The translations under genes were made by a program, and so were the position numbers. Below the pieces are notes generated by a model that worked only from the letters and a program-made list of their open reading frames with translations, searched no databases and was not told where the DNA came from. A stretch of 64,000 bases of DNA from the NCBI GenBank assembly GCA_963383645.1, contig OY726569.1, positions 33,195,592 to 33,259,591 of the forward strand, given 5' to 3'. Positions 22,576 to 33,294 of the stretch are shown here, piece after piece. The number at the start of each line of letters is the position of its first letter. Position 1 is the stretch's first letter. This DNA is from Muscardinus avellanarius. Lineage: Eukaryota > Chordata > Mammalia > Rodentia > Gliridae.

Positions 22576-23988
22576 TTTTAAAAAGCCCAAAATGAGACCC
22601 CATTCCCAAACACTGTTCTAAATATACCTTTAAGCTGTAATAAATTACTGGTATTGATTAGCTGCCAAAACTAAAGCTGTTTATATTCTCTTCCATTACA
22701 GTTTTAGAGATTGTAATAGATACAAGATGGTTGAGTTTCAGTCCCACTATTTTTTTATTTTATGGGAGACAATGTTTCCATATCTTTATTTTTAATTTAA
22801 AGTGACCTCAAAATGGCTATTGTTTCTTCATTTAATTTATTAAAATAACCATGATTAAATAATGCTCTGTAGTCTCTTAATGTTCATTTCAAACACTAAA
22901 AAATTCTTATCCATGTCTACTAAGAAGCAATATTTTCTTTCTTTTACAAGAATTCTAAAATATTCACCTTTAATTTTTTTCTTAGAAAATTTTTCAGCCT
23001 TTTATAAAAAATTTCTTCTATCATATTAGAATTTCTTTGTCCTTTGTAATAAATCAGGGAGTAAAACATTTTCCCTTAAACCTGTTCACTGCCCATATTA
23101 GAGTGACCATCTTGTAATTATAGCACTCATCATTGATACCTGCTTCTGGCAGAAACGACTGATGTAGTGTATATCTTGAAGGTCACTGGAATAATAATCT
23201 CATTCTTTCCCTTTGGGTAACATCAAACTGCAGTCATTTGTGGTTTTCCCTGGCCTGGAGTGTCTAGGAAGCATTTCTTCTTATGTTTTGTCATAGCAAC
23301 CTACTTGTTTACTTGTTTACTGGAGGCTTTTTGGCATGCTATTTTTATTTTGCCCCAGTCCTTTTTCTTTTCTTTTCCTACTAACTCTAACCCTGTAGGT
23401 GTTAGAGGCCTGGATCCATTTGTTTAGTTAGACATTATTATTCAGAGTTCTCAGTGGATATAGAAGAGACATAAATAAATAAGCTATAATCCTTTCCTTT
23501 TTTTTAACCAAATAAACATTAGATTAAGGTTCATCCTATGTTACCCTAGTCATGATGCTTACAATTTCTTACTTTCAAACTCTACAATTCCTGGGTATGT
23601 GACATAATGGATGTGAAAAAGTTTTGGAAATAGACATAAAAAGACAGAATTTGTTGGTACCATTTATAAATTGTATGGTCATAGGAAACTGAATTAACTT
23701 TTTCAGTTTTAGAGAGAGTAATGTTTTTGTCATAAGTAATAGAATTAAGAAAAATAATATTTTAAGTGTGTAGAACTGTTTTGGAGTACATATTTAGAAA
23801 ATATTTTAACAGCCTTTAATCTCCCTTAGAGCTGTACATGTTCCTGGGTATTAATTTAGTTATTTGTGCATTTGAGATCTATATGCCAACTACTGGATCA
23901 AGTGAGGATCACATGCACTTCTTCCACAGAAGGTTATACATATAGTTAAGTGTTGTTATAAAGGCATGTGCTAATACACATGCAATAT
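22576..23988. other. 1.4 kb of unassigned DNA
   Basis: No gene or repeat was recognised. A somewhat less AT-rich part around 23140-23420 shows no open frame of note. Confidence 0.5.
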
Positions 23989-24150
23989 GATGGAGCCCTT
24001 CTACCTCTGAGCTACACTCCCAGACATATTTTATATTTTATTTGGAAACAGTGTCTCTTCAACCAGTGATGCTGGCTTCGAACCTGTGTGATCCTCTTGT
24101 CTCCACCTCCCAAGTGCGGTGATTACAAGCATGAGCCACCATGCCCAGCA
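23989..24150 (-). mobile_element. B1-dID SINE, tail-truncated, minus strand
   Basis: Starts within the ID part (GGAGCCCTTCTACCTCTGAG) and ends CCACCATGCCCAGC. atgcaatat just before and atgcgatat just after are a weak TSD. Confidence 0.85.
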
Positions 24151-24417
24151 TGCGATATATACATTTTTACCTAACAAAACTTCATAGATTAACCATATTG
24201 TTGTTTTCTAAGGAATGAGTTCTAATTTGAGGGTAACCATCCTGCTGTTGAATTTTTCACTTAAATAACATTCTTCTCTACTGGTTTTGATATTCTTTTC
24301 TATATATTTTAATTAGTAGTCAGAAAAACATCTAATTTAGTTTATATATGTAAAGTATCCGTATTTTTAGTTCATATTCAATAAATAATCACAGTGTAAG
24401 GGGGTGGGAAGCCTCAT

Positions 24418-24652
24418 CCATTATGTGCTTTTTTTGTGGTACTGGGAGTGGAACCCAGGGGCTTTCTACATCTGGGCTACATTCCTAGACCTATTTTATA
24501 TTTTATTTGGAAACAAGGTCTCACTAATTTGCTGAGAGCCTCACTGAGTAGCTGAGACTGGCTTCGAACTTACGTGATCCTCCTGTTTCAGTCTCTCAAG
24601 TACTGGGATTACAAGCATGCACCACTATGCCTTGTTCATTAGGTGCTTTTTA
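24418..24652 (-). mobile_element. B1-dID SINE with TSD, minus strand
   Basis: cattatgtgctttttt (24418-24433) and cattaggtgctttttat (from 24637) form the TSD. Body with GGAACCCAGGGGCTTTC and GGGATTACAAGCATGCACC between. Confidence 0.9.
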
Positions 24653-24985
24653 TATAATTGCAGTGGAAAACCAAAAAAACTCTATGTGATATTACTTAAG
24701 GTAAAATACCTATTCATCATTACAGTAGTAAACCAAATGTAGTTATTTAATCGTAGCTAAAATCAGATAGGATATAAAAAATATATAATGTGATTGAGAT
24801 GATATACATTTACAAGACTGTTAAAAACAAAATATATAAGTTGTATACAAAAATGAGTAGTTTGGGAACCAATAAATTCGAATCTAAAACCAATTGTTTT
24901 TTCAGTCATTTTTCACTTATTTTTTCATTTCTTCAACCAGAAAATAATTAGGAAGTAGTTTTTATTACTTTTATTTATTTTTTTA
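24653..24985. other. Unassigned DNA
   Basis: No gene or repeat was recognised. Confidence 0.45.
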
Positions 24986-24987
24986 TC

Positions 24988-25220
24988 TTTTATTAGTGCA
25001 TTTTAGTCATACATTTTAATGAGACATAAGATGGTAGAGGCACCCATACACACATCACTCACTTAGCCCTTCCTCAATTCCCACCCCATTTCCTCCCTCT
25101 TCCTCCTTCTCATGTTTGGCTTGGTGATTGACTTTGAAATGTTTGTGAATGTACATCATGTACATTAGGAAATTTATATTTTTTTCCTTTCCTTCACCCT
25201 CAGTTAGGTCACCTGATTTG
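24988..25220 (-). mobile_element. L1 3'UTR fragment, minus strand
   Basis: TTTTATTAGTGCATTTTAGT, gagacataagatggtagagg, catcactcacttagcccttc in order. Truncated at about 25220. Confidence 0.8.
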
Positions 25221-26465
25221 TTCATCTATGGTTTCTATTTCATTCAGAGTTCCTCTTTAATATGTAGAAGCTAGTGACTAAGTGGTTTTAAGAATCTTTC
25301 TCAACTCTAGTCTTCTAAGTTTCTATACAAGAAAGGTAAACCACCATTCTAGGTTAGCCTTGTTCAAGTAGGCAGTTTTGGTGACTAAAATAAATGTATG
25401 CTCACATATGGTTATATTCTTTCTAGGCAAGTGATCTAATACTAAGCTACATCCCCAGCAGTTAATACTCATGCTAATAGAAGCATGCATATGAAATTTA
25501 AGTCTTAAGTCCATTGAAAAAGCATATTTACTATATTGTTTAATTGTAAAATGTAGTAGATGCCTTCGTTTATGTGCTTTTATTGGTGCATTATATCAAT
25601 ATACTGTTACTATAATATTTGAATATTTCCAATTTGGGCTATTATATCTTATACCTTTTTATTTAGTTTTTCATACTTTGTATCATTATAGACATGAAGA
25701 ATGGCCTAGCTATAAAATATAGCTGTGAAAAAATAAAAATAAACACATTTATAAGAGGTTGCAGTGATTTGAATGTTTTCTTCCACAAATTTATTATTTG
25801 TGTACTTATTTTTAAATATAACTCAAGAAATTATAATATTGAGATGTTAGGATCTCCAAAGGCTTTTTTAAAAAATTCAATACCTATCCAGACTTTAATA
25901 AACAATAAACTGACATCTAGATAATTTAATTATCTGTACAGGATTTTGCAGCTAAATTTATAACAAAGCTGGAAAAATAAACTAAATTTTCTGATCATCC
26001 TTACAATTCTTTCGATAATTGGTTTAAAGACCTTAGCAACTAGTATACTACACTATCCCACTGATAAAATAGATAATATTTATTTTAATATAAATAGTTT
26101 TGAAACCATTAAATTCACTTTATCCTTTCAATATCCTTGAAAGGTTGCTATCATTCTCATCTTTATATTATACCACATTATGTAATCTTCCCAAGGTCAT
26201 ATAAATAAGGAATGAAATGTGAACTTGAAGCTTTACTTTTCTTTGATTCATCATCACAACTACTTTTAGGGTATAATGTTAATTTCTTAATGTTTTAATT
26301 GAACAAGAGTACTATAACCTTTGGAGGGCACTTTGCTTAAATCTTTGATGTGAGTTATCAGGGCATGGTAATAAAGACTATCCTAATTATGATTATCTTC
26401 TGGTACTGCTTTAATTAATATGAGGCTTTCTTTAAAATGAGGTTCACTCTAGGCTGTTTGGGATG

Positions 26466-26467
<2 letters not shown>

Positions 26468-26507
<40 letters not shown>
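26468..26507. repeat. (TG)20 microsatellite
   Basis: An uninterrupted GT run. Confidence 0.97.
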
Positions 26508-26510
<3 letters not shown>

Positions 26511-27232
26511 CACATGCATTTTTATAGATACACTAAGCTTTGTATCCTTGATGACTTCAAAAGTTATTGACTCATTATTTCATGCTCTGAACAGACTTTT
26601 ATTGTATTTCTGTGTATTCACACACATATGAGAATTGTACCAATTGCCTTTTGATTCTATCAAGAAAGTGTGAAATGCTGATCCAAGGCTCAGTGTATAA
26701 CTTTCCTTGAATCTTACCATCAACTTTCATAATAAAAAGTTGTCACTAGAGGTTTCTCAGTGCCTGTCTACAGCATTTCTGAATTAACAACAAATGCAGA
26801 TTTGTCTTTGATGGCTCTTTTATAGCTGCATGCAGCTGGAGAAAAACCAACTGCCAAGGGAACTCAATTTTCTTTATCATCAATTTGACATTGGTTAACA
26901 GATGGCTTCTGGATACCATGATAGTCTTAATTTGTCTCTTTATATACTGCTACAAACACTCTTGGTTAATTGCCTGATTATTACATTTAATTCTTTATCA
27001 ACAATATCTGTCCTTCTTTAGGAACATATCCTAGGAGATAAGTTATAAAAGGCAAGAATTTGAGAGTAGAAATGCTACCATGCCTTTGGAACATAAAGGG
27101 ACACACCTGATGGTAGGCAACTATGTTAAAATACCCCTGGTGTTAAAATCTAGTAAGCTTTCTCTGAAGCATGACATTTTTCTGGAACAATGTATTATCA
27201 AGAGCTAATGTTATACAAAGGACAGAAAAAGT

Positions 27233-27256
27233 ATAAATAAATAAATAAATAAATAC
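27233..27256. repeat. (AAAT)n microsatellite
   Basis: About six TAAA tetramers in tandem. Confidence 0.9.
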
Positions 27257-28504
27257 ATTCAAAAGTTAAGTGTAATTCTAAATGAACATTAATCTTAGAT
27301 TAGCCACAACTAAAATGCCTATAATTTTTTAATCTACATACATAAGTAGAATTTAAGTGGAAGAGTAAAAAATTCTCCAGTGTTCCCAAGAAAACATAAA
27401 AGTCTAATTTACAATTCATTAAACACGTTGGCATGCCTATCTCTGATTTGCACTTTAAACTCTTCAAAAGTAAAGTTTTGATTTGTTCTTGGATTTAAAA
27501 AATTGTAAAGGCAAGAATCTATACCATGCTATGTAACATGAAGTCTTCAATTTTATGGTCTATCTGGAACTGAAGAAAAAGGAAAGCCATGAATTCAACC
27601 AAAAAAGTAGCACTTAAAGTAAATCTAATTTTTTATTCAGTAGTGCTGCTAACTGGCCATGTTTCTTTATGCAAACCTCTTTGTCTCAAAGCCCCTTAAT
27701 ATGCACATGGTAGATTAATTAGTATATATTTTTATGTATCTGTAATTCATTATGGTAAATTCACATTTTGCATGATTGTGACAAGTGATTTACAAAGGTG
27801 ATAAAAGCAGGCTCAATATTTATTCATATTATTTATTAGTATTTGTATTCTATTAATGCAAATAGCTAGTCACAAAGCCTGGGTTTTCTGCTTCAGTAGA
27901 TTTGGAATGTGGTTATGAAATCTCTATGTTAAGATACTATAATGAGTGACACAGATTAACTTGGCTGGGAAATGACAATTTAGATACTTTATTAATACAT
28001 GTATGATTTGGAAGAAAGTGATCTGAAATGAACTGTAAGCTATGTGACAAAGATAGTAACTGATGTGGATATGGACTATAGAGAGGCAATAGTTTAGAAA
28101 AATTTTACTAACTTTTGTTCTTCACTCTCTTTCTCACTTGTTGAATTTTATACCTGTTCTTGATCTGTAGGGCTCTTTTCTATCCACAACAGAACTCATC
28201 TAATTCTTGCATCATATCCAGGAAACTTTCTACTTTCTTGTGAAACTCTGGTGCTGGGAAGACACGAGAGTTCTTTGGAACCATTCAGTTATCAGCCAGA
28301 TTTGAAGCATGTGTGTGGTCTTTTCTTGTTTTGGGGCTTCCTTTATTTTTAATGTATTAAACCAATGAGATGATAGCTTCATCTGGTTTCTTGATGGAAT
28401 TAAATTACGTAGACAGAGTTCTTATCCAAATGTTTCTTTTTGACTTTTGGTATAGTTTATTTTTTATTTTTTTATTTTATTTATTTTTTATTTTTATTTT
28501 TATT

Positions 28505-28655
28505 TTTTTATTGGTGCAATGTATTCATACATCATAATGGTATAAAGATTGTAGACATACATGCACACATCGCCCAGTTAGCCCCTACCCGATCCCCACC
28601 CCGTTCCCTCCCCATCCCTCCTTTCCATGCTTGGCTTAGTGGTTGACATTGAGTT
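28505..28655 (-). mobile_element. 3' end of the old minus-strand L1
   Basis: TTTTTATTGGTGCAATGTAT, acatcgcccagttagcccct and ccatgcttggcttagtggtt match L1 tails elsewhere in the window. Ahead of it is a TTTTA/TTTAT-rich tail from 28461. Confidence 0.85.
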
Positions 28656-28859
28656 TTATAGCAATTTATCCAATATTAACGATGGTAATCTCACAAAACA
28701 GTTTCATTTGTCTGATACCAAGCTTTTTATGACTAAAAGATAACAGTTCAATATTTCTTTTTGCTTTCTTTCTTACCAGAGAATATTTTTTTCTTTTCTT
28801 TTTTTTTAGGTGAAGCTATCATACATTTAATTATTTATTTTTCAGAAAAAATCTATCCT

Positions 28860-29540
28860 CATATGGAATATGGACTCTAGATACCCAAAACAATCTCAAA
28901 GAAGAACAAAGCTAGAAGATGTATATTTTCTGATTTCAAACCATATAAAGCTACAATAATTGAAACAGTGTAGTACTGTTCCAGAGGCAGATATATAAAC
29001 CATTGGAGTTAAATAAAAGCCTAGAGATAAATTCTTCCATATATTGTCGTTATTTTTGATAAGGTTTCCACGAACATTTGGTGGAGGAAATAATAATCTT
29101 TTAACTAAATATTGTTGAAAAATAATAATTACATGAAAAATAATAAAATTGGACCCTTACCTAAGATATTTACAAATATTAACTCAAAATAGATAAAAGA
29201 CCTAAGTATAAATCTTAATACTATAAACTTTTAGAAGAAAATCTGGGTCATAAAACCTCACAACATTGAAATTGGCAGTGATTTCTTGGATATGATTTCA
29301 ATGGCGCAGGCAACAAAAGGGTAAATAAACTCCCTAAAAAATAAAAAAAATATTGTATATCCTAAGACAATGTAAACAGAGTTAAAAGTTACTGATAGAA
29401 AGGAATAAAATATTTCCAAATGCTATATCTGAAGGTATATTAATAGTCCAACTAGAAATCCTAAAAATTAGCAACAATAAAAGCAAACAATACAATTTAG
29501 AGATAGGCAAAAGACTAACATAAATAATGAATCTCCACAG
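28860..29540 (+). mobile_element. Degenerate plus-strand L1 ORF2 piece
   Basis: Phrases such as caaagaagaacaaagctaga, tgatttcaaaccatataaag and gacaatgtaaacagagttaa follow L1 ORF2 order from the RT-distal region toward the C-terminus. Every frame is full of stops. It is opposite in orientation, and looks older, compared with the ORF1 it abuts at 29551. 28656-28859 between it and the L1 tail is unassigned. Confidence 0.6.
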
Positions 29541-29550
29541 ATAACCAATC

Positions 29551-30135
29551 TTAGTTGTCTGTTGGATGGAAAATCTTGTTTCTCTGGTTCTGGTGTGTGT
29601 TACCTATTTCTTCTTTGTAGTTAATCTCTTTGAGTATTTTCTCTAGCGCTGGTTTTGAAGACATAAATTCCTTCAGTTTCTGTTTGTCGTGGAAGCTTCT
29701 TATTTCCCCATCTAATTTGATAGAAAGTTTTGCTGGGTAGGAAATTTTTGGCTGGAAGTTGTTTTCTTTCAGAGTTTGGAATATGTTGCTCCAAGCCTTT
29801 CTGGCTCTCATGACTTGGTTTGGGAAGTCTGGAGTGATTCTAATTGGTTTGCCTCTGAATGTCACTTGGCCCTTTGTTTTTGTTGCCTTTAAGATTCTCT
29901 GCTTGGCTTCCACAGTGGTCATTTTGACAATTATGTGGCGTGGGGATCCTCTTCTCTGATCCTCTCTAACGGGAGTTCTATAAGTTTACTGGACCTGTGT
30001 ATTGACCTCTTGCTCTAGGTTTGAAAATTTTTCTGCTATTATTTCTTTGAAGATATTACTTATCCCTTTGGTTTCACCTTCTTTTCCCTCCTCTATTCCA
30101 ATTATTCTTAGGTTCACTGTATTAAAATGGGCCTA
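29551..30135 (-). pseudogene. L1 ORF1, C-terminal portion
   Basis: The minus frame 29551-29922 encodes the end of the ORF1p RRM and the C-terminal domain (TKGQVTFRGKPIRITPDF, NFQPKISYPAKLSIKLDGEI, ending about at the normal stop). It is closely parallel to residues 217-310 of the intact ORF1p at 32272-33249. From 29923 to 30135 homology continues upstream but the frame is broken. The N-terminal remainder is at 37407-37785, beyond the younger L1. Confidence 0.85.
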
Positions 30136-30158
30136 GCTTTTTTTTTTTTTTTTTTTTT

Positions 30159-30172
30159 CAAAATGGCGACTG
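30159..30172 (+). promoter_or_regulatory. YY1-like site at L1 5' end
   Basis: CAAAATGGCGACTG contains the AAnATGGCG core. In human L1 a YY1 site in the first ~20 bases directs accurate initiation. The older L1 has a similar GAAGATGGCGAC at its own 5' end (minus strand, 38683-38694). Assignment is by motif only. Confidence 0.55.
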
Positions 30173-30685
30173 AGGGACACAGCACCTCTCAGTAGCTGAA
30201 GTAAATAAAGTTTAAATACTGAGAAAGCAGTGTCTAAATCAACAAAATAAATACATACCAGGAACCAAAACACATCCTGGTACCTCGGCGGAACCCTGAA
30301 CTTGAACAAGAAGAACAAAGATCGGACATGGGACCTGCTGCAGATACAATCTGACCGCGGATCTGAACGCTGAGCCGCGGGCTGCTTTAGCAGCTGTCCA
30401 AGGAGCTGCCTGCCCGATATTACCACGGAAAGATAATCTGGGAATAAAAACGGACTTAGGACCGCATCCTAAGCAGCGAGCAGCACCCACCAGAACTCTG
30501 TCTGCCCACCAGCGACCGGATCACATCGGCACAGAGACTCACACGGATTCCTGCACCAAGACAGGTACCTGAGGGCGCCCTAGTAAACTGGGGTCCTAGC
30601 GTGTGCGCAGTCTCAACCCCCCACCACGGGCTCAAGCCTCAGAGCACTCTCCTCGCGCATCCTGCCTGTCCCCTACTAGTAATCA

Positions 30686-31342
30686 GTGCCTGTACACTGC
30701 CCCCCTAAATTGGAGCCTGCTTCTGTGGCTAACCCCTGCCACCTTGCCAGAGCCTACCCTCCAGGCTGCAAAAGCCCTGGGAGACCCGGAAATCTCCTTG
30801 GGGCACCCCCAGCCTCTACGTCCCACGGGAGGCAGAGACCATTGCTGGACACCGCACACCGGACCCTTGAGCACCTACCCTGCACCCCTGGCCCACCGCT
30901 GGGTATTCCCAACCTCCTGGTAGCCAGATGCTTAGTTCTAAGTGAGAACACAGCTCAATACACCTTGGAAGAACATACCAGCAGCAATAGACAGCTCCAC
31001 CCACTCTCACTAGGGTCCAGTATTAACAGTGCATCCAGCCTGCACTCGTGGAATAGGCAGAGCTCTGGCAGTAAGTGTGGCCACCCAGGAACCAGCATTC
31101 ATTTGCCCAGGGTACATCTTGGGACCACACCGGCTAGCCCAGCTGGAATTTCCAGAGACACAAGAAAATCCATCGGGCCACAAAATCTGCTCAGAACCTC
31201 AGGGGGAAGTTCCAATTACACTTTAGTCACTCTCCACCCCTGCTGTAGGGAAGCACAGGCTGGAGGCGAGGGTGGTGAGTGCAGATGTGCTGACCACAGG
31301 TTAGAATTTCGCAGAATCTGTGAACTGTACAGAATCAAATAA
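30686..31342 (+). other. 218-aa open frame in the young L1 5'UTR
   Basis: A Pro-, Ser- and His-rich frame with no recognisable domain, signal peptide or membrane segment. It lies in the GC-rich half of the 5'UTR, where stop codons are rarer, and other frames of 63-106 aa overlap it on both strands. It ends 930 bp before ORF1. It could be a chance frame or an uORF affecting ORF1 translation. Primate L1s have an antisense 5'UTR ORF0, but this one is sense and unrelated. There is no evidence of coding constraint. Confidence 0.25.
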
Positions 31343-32271
31343 CAGTGAAACCAGACACCCGGACACATAAACCTAAAGCAGCTAAAGGAGAAAAAGGTGT
31401 CCAAACACCCAGAGCGACTTAAGAAGATAAAAATAGAGTACAAAGAAAACTAAGAGACATTGGATGGTATGCTGAAAGCTACCAAGCAATCAGATACGCA
31501 CATATTATATGGACCTGACCCCATATGCGTAAATAAGGAGGACTGTTTGTTTTACTTTTAATGTGGATGTTATGTTTTATTTTGCTTTTATAGTGCTTTT
31601 GTTTTAGTATGGTTATTGCTGTTTTATTTTTTTTTCTTTTTTCTTTTCTTCTTTTAATCCAAACTTCTCTTACTTTAACTTGTTGTTTTATATATATATA
31701 CATTGGATAGTTTGCCTTATTTTTTTTATTTCACACGGCTGCTAGTTCCTTTTATTTTATTCCTCTTCCTTTTTCCTCTTTCTTCCTCTTTCCTTCCTTT
31801 TCTTTCATTCTCCTCCTTTGATTGGTTTACCTTCCTTTTCCTTGGATTACATAATAGTCTTGGTATTTTGTGGGGATTCTTTTTTTTTTTTTTTTTTTTA
31901 TGTCTGTCTGCTCCTACCAGCATCCCTATTTACAAACCTTCCCACACTAACCTACATACATTTCTCCCCCAAAACTTTTCCCCATAATATACCTCATGGT
32001 TTAAAACTCAAAGTATTTTTTATATCCATAACTACTCTACTAACAACAAGAGTCCTAGTAGTTAACTCTCTCTCATTCCTAGCAAGTTATTACCTTATCA
32101 TACTTAAAGTCTTTCTCAACCTAACATATCCTCTACCTAATCTGACTCCTTTACCCATCACCCCAGCTCCTCCCACATCACCCACCCTCAACACTGGAAA
32201 GGCTCTGCTGACTTGCCGATACCCCTAAACTCCTAATATTAAGATTTGACTAAACACATTACTCACGAACG

Positions 32272-33249
32272 ATGGGTAGAAATCAGAAAAACAGGACAGA
32301 GAACACTATAAATATGAGAACCAGGAGTTATGAAGAGACAGCAGAAATCACGAATACTGACCTACTAGAAATGCAAGAAGGGGAGTTCAGAATCTTGTTG
32401 TTCAATATGATGAAAGGTTTTAAAACAAGTATAGAGGAGGTTAAAGGTGAAATAGAAACACTAAAAAAGAATCAGAAAGAGGTCTGGAATGAAATGAAAG
32501 AGGCAATAAGTGAAATGAAGACAGCAATAGAAAGAAACTCTGGAAGATTAGATGAAATGGAAAACAGAATATCAATATTAGAAGACAGTACATCCCAAAC
32601 CGAAAACACAGTCAGCGATATACAGAAATCTTTACAGCAACAAAACCTAAACATCCAGCAATTATGGGATAATATGAAGCGCCCTAATTTACAGATAATA
32701 GGCATTGAGGAAGGGAAAGAGGTACAGACCAAGGGCATATGTAATATCTTCAAGGAAATAATCTCAGAGAATTTTCCAAATATGGAAAGAGACTTGAATC
32801 TTCAAGTACAGGAGGCATACAGAACTCCACTGAGACAGGACCAAAGAAAAACCACTCCACGCCACATAATAACCAAATTGACCAGCATAGAGGCCAAGGA
32901 AGGAATCTTAAAAGCAGTGAGAACAAAAGGACAGGTGACATATAGAGGCAAAACAATAAGAATCACCCCAGACTATACAACCCAGGTCAGGAATGCTAGG
33001 AGAGACTGGTACGACGTGATTCAGACCCTGGAAGAACATAACTTCCAGCCCAAACTAATCTATCCAGCAAAACTACTATTCAAGATCAATGGGGAAGTTA
33101 AAGTCTTTCAGGATAAACAGAATCTCAAAAAATTCATGAATTCAAAGCCAACACTAGAGAAAATTCTTAAAGAAATAAATCATAAGGAAGAAAAAAGAAG
33201 CAGACTCCAGAACCAGAGAAGAGAGGAAGTTAATAAGTGGGCCATTTAA
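32272..33249 (+). CDS. L1 ORF1p, RNA-binding chaperone, intact
   Basis: Encodes 325 aa, close to the usual 330-370 of mammalian ORF1p. Residues ~40-133 are a heptad-rich coiled coil (EEVKGEIETLKKNQKEV onward) for trimerisation. Residues ~136-230 are the RRM (KRPNLQIIGIEEG, then TPRHIITKL and GQVTYRGKTIRI). Residues ~231-310 are the C-terminal domain (NFQPKLIYPAKLLF, KKFMNSKPTLEKILKEI). ORF1p binds L1 RNA in cis, forming the cytoplasmic RNP and acting as a nucleic-acid chaperone in target-primed reverse transcription. The start is the first ATG after a 5'UTR rich in stops; ORF2 starts 45 bp after the stop. No stop or frameshift was found, so the gene appears coding-competent. Confidence 0.95.
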   Translation: MGRNQKNRTENTINMRTRSYEETAEITNTDLLEMQEGEFRILLFNMMKGFKTSIEEVKGEIETLKKNQKEVWNEMKEAISEMKTAIERNSGRLDEMENRISILEDSTSQTENTVSDIQKSLQQQNLNIQQLWDNMKRPNLQIIGIEEGKEVQTKGICNIFKEIISENFPNMERDLNLQVQEAYRTPLRQDQRKTTPRHIITKLTSIEAKEGILKAVRTKGQVTYRGKTIRITPDYTTQVRNARRDWYDVIQTLEEHNFQPKLIYPAKLLFKINGEVKVFQDKQNLKKFMNSKPTLEKILKEINHKEEKRSRLQNQRREEVNKWAI

Positions 33250-33294
33250 GTAAAGAAGAAAGATCACAACACCCAAGAGTAGACAGAACACAAA

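Larger units (their letters stand above)
25221..28447. other. 3.2 kb of mostly unassigned DNA
   Basis: The longest repeat-poor interval. A scrap of L1 tail may lie at 25575-25605 (TTTTATTGGTGCATTATATC). Frames at 25323-25514, 25694-25924 and 26437-26631 have no domain. It is the best place in the window to look for conserved non-coding elements, but nothing specific was seen. Confidence 0.45.
30136..32271 (+). promoter_or_regulatory. Young L1 5'UTR and promoter region
   Basis: Two unlike halves: about 30240-31330 is GC-rich, and about 31540-32270 is pyrimidine-rich (31740-31900 is almost all C/T). At the very start, after gc and a run of 21 T (30138-30158), lies CAAAATGGCGACTG, a good match to the YY1 core that marks L1 transcription starts. 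At 2.1 kb it is long. It bears no visible similarity to the 5'UTR of the older L1 at 37786-38708 or to that at 2400-3350. L1 promoters are internal RNA polymerase II promoters; the start-proximal YY1-like site suggests the 5' end is complete. Confidence 0.75.
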
